Part shown: piece after piece, positions 59,866 to 64,000 of the stretch
How the letters are laid out: each line of letters opens with the position of its first letter
Numbering within the stretch: position 1 is the stretch's first letter
Assembly (NCBI RefSeq): GCF_005869225.1
Contig: NZ_SWFP01000002.1
Location: 496,001-560,000, forward strand
Direction of reading: 5' to 3'
Length of the DNA: 64,000 nt
Origin: Dyadobacter bucti
GTDB taxonomy: Bacteria > Bacteroidota > Bacteroidia > Cytophagales > Spirosomataceae
Program-made: the position numbers and the translations under genes
Notes under the pieces: generated by a model
What the model saw: only the letters and a program-made list of their open reading frames with translations
Told to the model about the DNA's origin: nothing
Databases searched by the model: none

Positions 59866-59975
59866 TATTGGTAAATTAATTATCTAAACAGAACGGCCCG
59901 CAAAGTAACGGTCGCGGTATTACCAAAATGTGATGGGATTATTAAGATTAAGAATAAAGGAATAATAGGAAAATT

Positions 59976-60004
59976 TTGTTCGTATAACAAATATTGTATA
60001 TTTT
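59976..60004 (+). promoter_or_regulatory. Promoter candidate of the 65-aa/DUF6169 operon
   Basis: TTG (59976-59978), an 18-bp spacer and TATATTTT (59997-60004), 7 of 8 to TAnnTTTG. An ACAAATATTGT inverted repeat lies in the spacer and could be an operator. Confidence 0.4.
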
Positions 60005-60015
60005 CGTCGAATTCA

Positions 60016-60213
60016 ATGTTACACAACGTGATGAAACAACAAGTTAAATCAATGGATAAATCAGACACCGCCTGTGTTGAAAGCACAAAGCCTGTTAACC
60101 CTATTGTCCGTAAGATGTTGGATGACAAGGCAGCAATCGGCAAGTTCTTCCAGGGGAAGATATCAAGTGACGAAATAGATGCCAGAGGAATCAAATTTGT
60201 TAAGGCCGTATAG
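60016..60213 (+). CDS. Small protein upstream of the DUF6169-like gene
   Basis: A frame of up to 65 codons. Starts at 60016, 60031 and 60052 are all possible, and the later ones leave a more normal leader. The C-terminal part (NPIVRKMLDDKAAIGKFFQG, KISSDEIDARGIKFVKAV) is compact and charged. Its end overlaps the next gene by 35 nt, so the pair is coupled. Small proteins ending in a GIKFV-like motif are, as far as I recall, seen before DUF6169 genes. The function is unknown, and an antitoxin-like role is conceivable. Confidence 0.65.
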   Translation: MLHNVMKQQVKSMDKSDTACVESTKPVNPIVRKMLDDKAAIGKFFQGKISSDEIDARGIKFVKAV

Positions 60214-60721
60214 CTATTCGGAAAACCACAGATCAAAATACGTTACATACAATTTTGTAACAGCAGCTAACCAAGAATACTACGTCTATTTTTCAGACGG
60301 ATCTGGTTACTTCCCCAATTATCCTCACTTCTGCGACGACATTGTAACCTTCGGATTTGGTACCAATTCATCCGCAACATTTGATCTTTCGCTCAATAAA
60401 AGGCATGACAGTCGCATCAGAGATACGTTATTTGCTATCATTCAGGATTCTTTTTCGTTATTCCCCCAGCGTGCGATATTAATTATGTGTGACACGAATG
60501 ACGGTCGTCAGGCTTGCCGCAACAATCTGTTTCACCGATGGTACAATGAGCTCGGAAGAATAATTGACCTGGAAATAAGCAAATACAATATTACAATACT
60601 CGGTCCCGGCGACGAGGGTACTTATTTAATTATGTTAATCCCTATTTACTGTTTCATGCATGACCAGATACGGGATGCTTTTTGGGATATTAACAACGAA
60701 ATGATTTCGAAGGGCCTTTAA
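60179..60721 (+). CDS. DUF6169-like protein
   Basis: A 180-aa cytosolic protein. N-terminal strands include YVTYNFVTAANQEYYVYFSD, then GSGYFPNYPHFCDDIVTFGF. The centre has a DTLFAIIQDSFSLFPQRAIL helix-strand unit and CDTNDGRQACRNNLFHRWYN near residue 105. The C-terminus is GPGDEGTYLIMLIPIYCFMH. This pattern matches what I know as DUF6169, a short Bacteroidota family of unknown function. No catalytic site is obvious. The conserved Cys-Asp-x-Asn-Asp and Arg/His in the centre deserve attention. It is in an operon with the small protein before it and converges with lgt (18 bp apart). Confidence 0.68.
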   Translation: MPEESNLLRPYSYSENHRSKYVTYNFVTAANQEYYVYFSDGSGYFPNYPHFCDDIVTFGFGTNSSATFDLSLNKRHDSRIRDTLFAIIQDSFSLFPQRAILIMCDTNDGRQACRNNLFHRWYNELGRIIDLEISKYNITILGPGDEGTYLIMLIPIYCFMHDQIRDAFWDINNEMISKGL

Positions 60722-60739
60722 CTTCTGTGTTATCATTTT

Positions 60740-61567
60740 TTATAGGGACTTTGCCATCTTATAATACCTCCAAATCAAGATCGCAACGCCCGCCAGCACA
60801 AACGGAATGCTGAGCAATTGTCCCATATTGATGGGAAGAGAATTTTCGAACGGAACCTGGTTGATTTTAAAAAACTCGTCAACAAATCTCAGGCTGAAAA
60901 GCAGTATTAGAAAGATGCCGAGTATAAAGCCATTTTGCAGATGAGTGCGTTTCACTTTCCATATTAAAAACATCATTACAAAAAGTACCAAGCAATAAAT
61001 GGACTCGTAAAGCTGGGCCGGATGCCGGGGTATTTGATCAGTCCGGACAAAAACAAACGCCCAGGGAACGTCGGCAGGGACGCCTATCATTTCCGAATTC
61101 AGCAAATTCCCAAATCTTATAAATGCCCCGGTCAAGGCCGCGGGCATGACCAATCTGTCGAGCAGCCAGAGATAGTTTTCATTGTATTTTCTGCAATAAA
61201 GATAAATCGATAAGAATATTCCGATACCTCCGCCATGACTTGCCAGACCGGCCAGGCCAGTAAATTCAAAATCAGGATTGAAACGCACCGGCAGGATTTC
61301 AATCGGATGCTGCCAGTAGTAAACCGGATCATAAAAAAGAATATGGCCCAGCCTTGCGCCCAAAATAGTGCCCAGTAAAATGTAGAACCCCAGCGTTTCC
61401 AGTGACTCTACACTACGTCCTTCTTTTTTAAAAACATAAAACATTACCGGATAACTCAGTATGATGCCCAAAGCCCAGAACACACCATACCATCTCGGGA
61501 TCTCCAGACCGGGAAATACGGACGGATTTACATCCCATATTACATACGACAAGCTTGCGAAATACAT
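60740..61567 (-). CDS. lgt: Prolipoprotein diacylglyceryl transferase
   Basis: A 275-aa inner-membrane enzyme that transfers diacylglycerol from phosphatidylglycerol to the lipobox cysteine of prolipoproteins. Seven hydrophobic segments are visible. Key motifs are RWYGVFWALGI near residue 25, GARLGHILFYDPVYYW near 70, ASHGGGIGIFLSIYLY near 108 with the conserved His, and RFGNLLNSEMIGVP near 151 (the Lgt signature). It also has HPAQLYESIYCLVLF near 183. The many lipoproteins in this window (SusD, beta-lactamase-fold protein) depend on it. It starts 12 bp after the small protein gene at 61579-61770, so it is co-transcribed with the ECF sigma gene. Confidence 0.96.
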   Translation of the reverse strand: MYFASLSYVIWDVNPSVFPGLEIPRWYGVFWALGIILSYPVMFYVFKKEGRSVESLETLGFYILLGTILGARLGHILFYDPVYYWQHPIEILPVRFNPDFEFTGLAGLASHGGGIGIFLSIYLYCRKYNENYLWLLDRLVMPAALTGAFIRFGNLLNSEMIGVPADVPWAFVFVRTDQIPRHPAQLYESIYCLVLFVMMFLIWKVKRTHLQNGFILGIFLILLFSLRFVDEFFKINQVPFENSLPINMGQLLSIPFVLAGVAILIWRYYKMAKSL

Positions 61568-61578
61568 CAGGATTCAGT

Positions 61579-61770
61579 TTAACAGTTCTGACAAAATGTA
61601 ATCAGAAAACAAAAAATCGCTGCATTCCGGAAAATTCTTTCCGGAACCAGCTGCAGACTTTCTTTACTGTGATTGTCGATGATCCCAAGTATCTCGTCCT
61701 GACTAATATCAACCGAGCTATTGTGTTGCAGAAACTGCTTCCAGGAAGGTTTAAAATTTTCGATATTCAT
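61579..61770 (-). CDS. 63-aa small protein encoded directly after an ECF sigma gene
   Basis: It starts one base after the sigma stop codon. The N-terminal 45 residues are polar (MNIENFKPSWKQFLQHNSSV, ISQDEILGIIDN). The C-terminus is hydrophobic with two cysteines (NAAIFCFLITFCQNC). Similar short proteins, beginning with an IE.FKP.W pattern and ending in a hydrophobic Cys-containing tail, follow ECF sigma genes in other Bacteroidota as I recall them. It could be a small regulator of the sigma factor or a truncated anti-sigma factor whose membrane part has been lost. Lgt starts 12 bp downstream. Confidence 0.72.
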   Translation of the reverse strand: MNIENFKPSWKQFLQHNSSVDISQDEILGIIDNHSKESLQLVPERIFRNAAIFCFLITFCQNC

Positions 61771-61771
61771 G

Positions 61772-62266
61772 CTAAATATTCTTGAATGTTTCTTTCAATC
61801 TGATTTTAATGCGGCTGATGCGTGTGCTTATATTGGTTGCAGTCAATTTCAAAGTCCCGGCGATTTCTTTGTGGCTGTATCCCTCGAGATGCAAAATCAT
61901 GATCGCCTTGTCTATCTCTTCCATCTTGTGAATAAGATATAATAATTGCTGCAAATCAACATCGGGCTCAAAATTGCCGGCTTGGTTATAATATGGATAA
62001 GCATCTGACAGAGACTCGCTCAACGGCATCTTTTTCTCTTTGCTGATCTTGGCAAGGATTGTATTAAGCGTGACCTTATAGATCCAGGTACTCATTTTAG
62101 ATTCACTGCGAAACGTGGGCAGAGATTTCCAGAGCTGCAAAATAACATCCTGGCGGGCGTCCTTAAAATCTTCTTCATCCCGGTAATAGATCCTGCAGAT
62201 GCTATTGATAATCCCTTGATGTTCCTTTAACATTTCTATAAAAAGTAACTTATCTGAGCCTCCCAT
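61772..62266 (-). CDS. ECF RNA polymerase sigma-70 factor
   Basis: A 164-aa sigma factor with region 2 at residues 10-70 (IINSICRIYYRDEEDFKDA, RQDVILQLWKSLPTFRSES, KMSTWIYKVTLNTILAKI) and region 4 near 105-158 (LLYLIHKMEEIDKAIMILHL, YSHKEIAGTLKLTATNIS). It differs from the FecI-like factors at 3111 and 7109 and has no FecR. The small protein immediately downstream may be its regulator. It is followed by that gene and lgt in one operon, which suggests a link to envelope stress or lipoprotein load. Confidence 0.93.
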   Translation of the reverse strand: MGGSDKLLFIEMLKEHQGIINSICRIYYRDEEDFKDARQDVILQLWKSLPTFRSESKMSTWIYKVTLNTILAKISKEKKMPLSESLSDAYPYYNQAGNFEPDVDLQQLLYLIHKMEEIDKAIMILHLEGYSHKEIAGTLKLTATNISTRISRIKIRLKETFKNI

Positions 62267-62382
62267 CGCTGTTTTTCTTTTACGTTCAGTTAGTACTCAT
62301 TTTCATGCTGATTGTCACAAAAACTCAAAATAAATTTTATAAAAAGTCTGAGATATCCCGATGGCTAAAAACAGCAGGCAAT

Positions 62383-62412
62383 AAAAAGAGGCTCCGCCTG
62401 GAGCCTCTTTTT
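62383..62412. terminator. Intrinsic terminator after the AT-hook-like gene
   Basis: AAAAAGAGGCTCC (62383-62395), loop GCCT, GGAGCCTCTTTTT (62400-62412): a perfect 13-bp stem ending in T runs on both strands. It is 38 bp beyond the stop at 62450 on the minus strand. Confidence 0.88.
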
Positions 62413-62449
62413 GTTTAATTTCCGATCTGGGACTACAAATAGTAACTTC

Positions 62450-62914
62450 TTATTCCGCAACAACTTTGGCTTTCCGGCCACGTGGTTTTCCGGTGTATTC
62501 CGGTTTCGGCTCTGTGCTGGCCAATGCCAGTTCATAGCCAACAACACCCTCGTCATAATTGAATAAAGAAACTGTAAATACATATTTGGTTTGCGCGAAA
62601 TCGATACCTCCTTTTTTAAGAATGATCGCAAGAGGAATAACATATCCTCTGCCACTGCGTGCCAAGGTGAACGTGTCGACATCATCACCGGAAGGAACCA
62701 GATAAAGGGATTTAATCTTTCTTTTACCTTCATCTGTGCCGATTTTGAAACGTGCGGTTTCTGGTTCAATTCCCAATTCTTCTAATGTATTTGAGGGAAG
62801 GACCAGTTTACCTGCTGGCGAAATGTACCCGGTAGGACTTGGTTTAGGCTTGGTTACTTCTGTCTTTAAACTGTTTTCCTCGGGTGTGAAAAATTTAATT
62901 GATTTTAATTTCAT
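62450..62914 (-). CDS. Hypothetical protein with swapped-hairpin-like core and AT-hook-like tail
   Basis: A 154-aa protein. The start at 62914 (MKLKSIKFFTPEENSLK) is the first ATG. Residues 28-60 contain GYISPAGKLVLPSNTLEELG, reminiscent of the AbrB/SpoVT swapped-hairpin DNA-binding domain. The middle has KSLYLVPSGDDVDTFTLARS and GRGYVIPLAIILKKGGIDF. The last ten residues (TGKPRGRKAKVVAE) contain an AT-hook-like PRGRK core. I infer possible DNA binding. The family name is unknown to me. It is closed by a strong terminator and is a single-gene unit. Confidence 0.75.
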   Translation of the reverse strand: MKLKSIKFFTPEENSLKTEVTKPKPSPTGYISPAGKLVLPSNTLEELGIEPETARFKIGTDEGKRKIKSLYLVPSGDDVDTFTLARSGRGYVIPLAIILKKGGIDFAQTKYVFTVSLFNYDEGVVGYELALASTEPKPEYTGKPRGRKAKVVAE

Positions 62915-63368
62915 CTTAATCAAAAGCGGTTTTAAGTGGATTATTTCTGCTAAATTAATGATTATAATTAATTGCTGGCTATTTGCTGCAAATTTGTGGT
63001 GAACGTCATTATTGTATCCAGCAGTTTCAATTAGAAATTAAATGAAAACCATTAATTGAGCGCACCGGAACATCTTTTTTACATTATGAATTCAAGTTAT
63101 TTTATCTTCAAAATAACATTGAAAATAACGTTCTGTTACCAGGCTAATTACGACCAATTTACCCCCGGAAATGCATCGCGATCACCTTTCCAATCAGATA
63201 CATTTTAATCTCCGATAAGATTAGAAGATCCGTTCCGCCGTTCGCCAAGTCCGACAGGTATGTTTTTTGGCATTTCGAAAAATGATAAGATATCATCATA
63301 ATTTTATAACATTTCATTAAATCCATCCTTCGCGAGCTTGTTCCTTTGCACAAAAACAATCATTTGAA
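62915..63368. other. Divergent intergenic region, 454 bp
   Basis: No gene is supported. A dyad GTTATTTT-ATCTTC-AAAATAAC lies at 63096-63117. Near the FAH-family start, TTCCTTTGC (about 63350-63358) resembles a -7 box but lacks a -33 partner. The rest shows nothing recognisable. Confidence 0.35.
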
Positions 63369-64000
63369 ATGAGACTATTCAATACCCGCGAGGGCATCCT
63401 TATTGAAGCGGACGGCCGCTATTATATCTCAAAAAATACCGACTGGGATTCATACATTAACAGAGATGAACTCTTTGCACTGGTTTCCGAAGAAATCGGC
63501 AAGCTTGAAACGAACGCCTCAGCAGCCGGACTTCTGGACGACGGCTTGCTTGCTCCTATCAGCAAACAGGAGGTATGGGCGTCGGGCGTTACCTATATGA
63601 AAAGCAGGGAGGCACGCATGGAAGAATCCAAAGATGCCGGGGGCGGGGATTTTTATGCAAGGGTGTACGACGCTGACCGTCCTGAAATTTTCTTCAAAGC
63701 GACAGCCGCCAGAACCGTAGGTCCGGGCGATAATGTGCTTATAAGAAGAGATTCGCAATGGAATGTGCCGGAACCGGAATTAACGCTTTTCGCAACATCA
63801 AGTGGACGGATCGTCGGATATACCTGTGGCAATGACATGAGCTCGCGCGACATTGAAGGGGAAAATCCGTTGTACCTGCCGCAAGCCAAAAGTTACGACG
63901 GTGCGGCAGCCATAGGCCCGGGCTTGTATGTGCCTGCCCAGCCGATCGATCCCGACGCGATGATCCATCTGGAAATTGCAAGAAATGGTGAGACTGTTTT
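63369..64000 (+). CDS. Fumarylacetoacetate hydrolase family protein, N-terminal part
   Basis: About 210 codons from ATG 63369, cut by the right edge. A short N-terminal domain (residues 1-65) is followed by the FAH fold. The family segments are [20 protein letters not shown] near 73-92, [16 protein letters not shown], the metal-ligand PEPELTLF (ExE) near 138 and [20 protein letters not shown] then PQAKSYDG near 155-183. FAH enzymes cleave or hydrate 2-keto or acylpyruvate compounds. Members with this sequence style act on 2,4-diketo-3-deoxy sugar acids or 2-keto-3-deoxy acids in non-phosphorylated sugar pathways. The exact substrate cannot be read. Confidence 0.9.
   Translation, partial: MRLFNTREGILIEADGRYYISKNTDWDSYINRDELFALVSEEIGKLETNASAAGLLDDGLLAPISKQEVWASGVTYMKSREARMEESKDAGGGDFYARVYDADRPEIFFKATAARTVGPGDNVLIRRDSQWNVPEPELTLFATSSGRIVGYTCGNDMSSRDIEGENPLYLPQAKSYDGAAAIGPGLYVPAQPIDPDAMIHLEIARNGETV

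Noticed and set aside
59880..60236. A 118-codon minus-strand frame
   Set aside because: It is antisense to the coupled small-protein/DUF6169 genes and their promoter, with no recognisable product.

Overview
The window looks like chromosome of a Bacteroidota member of the Cytophagales. A Dyadobacter-like (Spirosomataceae) organism is my best guess, from gene style rather than any database match. The reasons are three SusC-type TonB receptors with two SusD lipoproteins, FecR/ECF-sigma pairs, SusC proteins carrying an STN signalling domain, the near absence of Shine-Dalgarno sequences, and several promoters of the Bacteroidota type (TTG, about 17-23 bp, TAnnTTTG). I found no rRNA, tRNA, phage or intact insertion sequence, and no CRISPR array.

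Layout. Positions 1-3674 (minus) hold ECF sigma, FecR and the start of an STN-containing SusC that runs off the left edge. Positions 3968-7666 hold a soluble PQQ sugar dehydrogenase, an aldo/keto reductase, a small exported Lys/Ala-rich repeat protein and an ECF sigma factor with no anti-sigma gene beside it. Positions 7754-26852 (minus) form a large polysaccharide-utilisation-like locus: FecR, SusC, SusD, a Tat-exported putative glycosidase, an L-lactate-type permease, a sugar isomerase/epimerase, a D-2-hydroxyacid dehydrogenase, two more paralogues of the same putative glycosidase, and an alpha-glucuronidase-like protein between those two. A 179-bp TGAN tetranucleotide tract ends 14 bp before the start codon of the last of these. 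Upstream of this FecR, 26976-28824 is a 1.85-kb tandem array of mini-hairpins, followed by an MFS transporter of the organic-anion/hexuronate type.

Positions 30283-31437 hold a HigBA toxin-antitoxin locus whose toxin appears frameshifted, plus a decayed methyltransferase gene. Positions 31671-37623 hold a GH109-type glycosidase, a sulfatase and an exported cytochrome c/propeller protein. Positions 37704-43788 (minus) are small stress or environment-response genes: a sigma factor with TPR-like extension and two DGPF/YCII proteins, a GyrI-like domain protein, a serine beta-lactamase-fold protein, YdeI and DUF1801 proteins, and an ArsR regulator overlapping an AHSA1/SRPBCC gene. The ArsR promoter lies inside a 60-bp nested palindrome.

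Positions 44304-50658 (plus) hold a membrane glycosyltransferase (GT39/83 type), a membrane-tethered PHP-like protein, and a tightly packed GT4, flippase-like membrane protein, GT4 operon, probably for glycolipid or surface glycan synthesis. An exported sphingomyelinase-like phosphodiesterase converges on it. Positions 51758-56667 (minus) are a second SusC/SusD pair without STN domain, regulator or enzymes. Positions 56958-57715 and 60016-60721 are two compact operons of a very small protein followed by, respectively, a GNAT acetyltransferase and a DUF6169-like protein. They are the best candidates here for undescribed toxin-antitoxin-like modules. The right end carries lgt in an operon with an ECF sigma factor, a small protein with AT-hook-like tail, and a fumarylacetoacetase-family enzyme cut by the right edge.

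All family calls are from reading the protein sequences. None was checked by a search.
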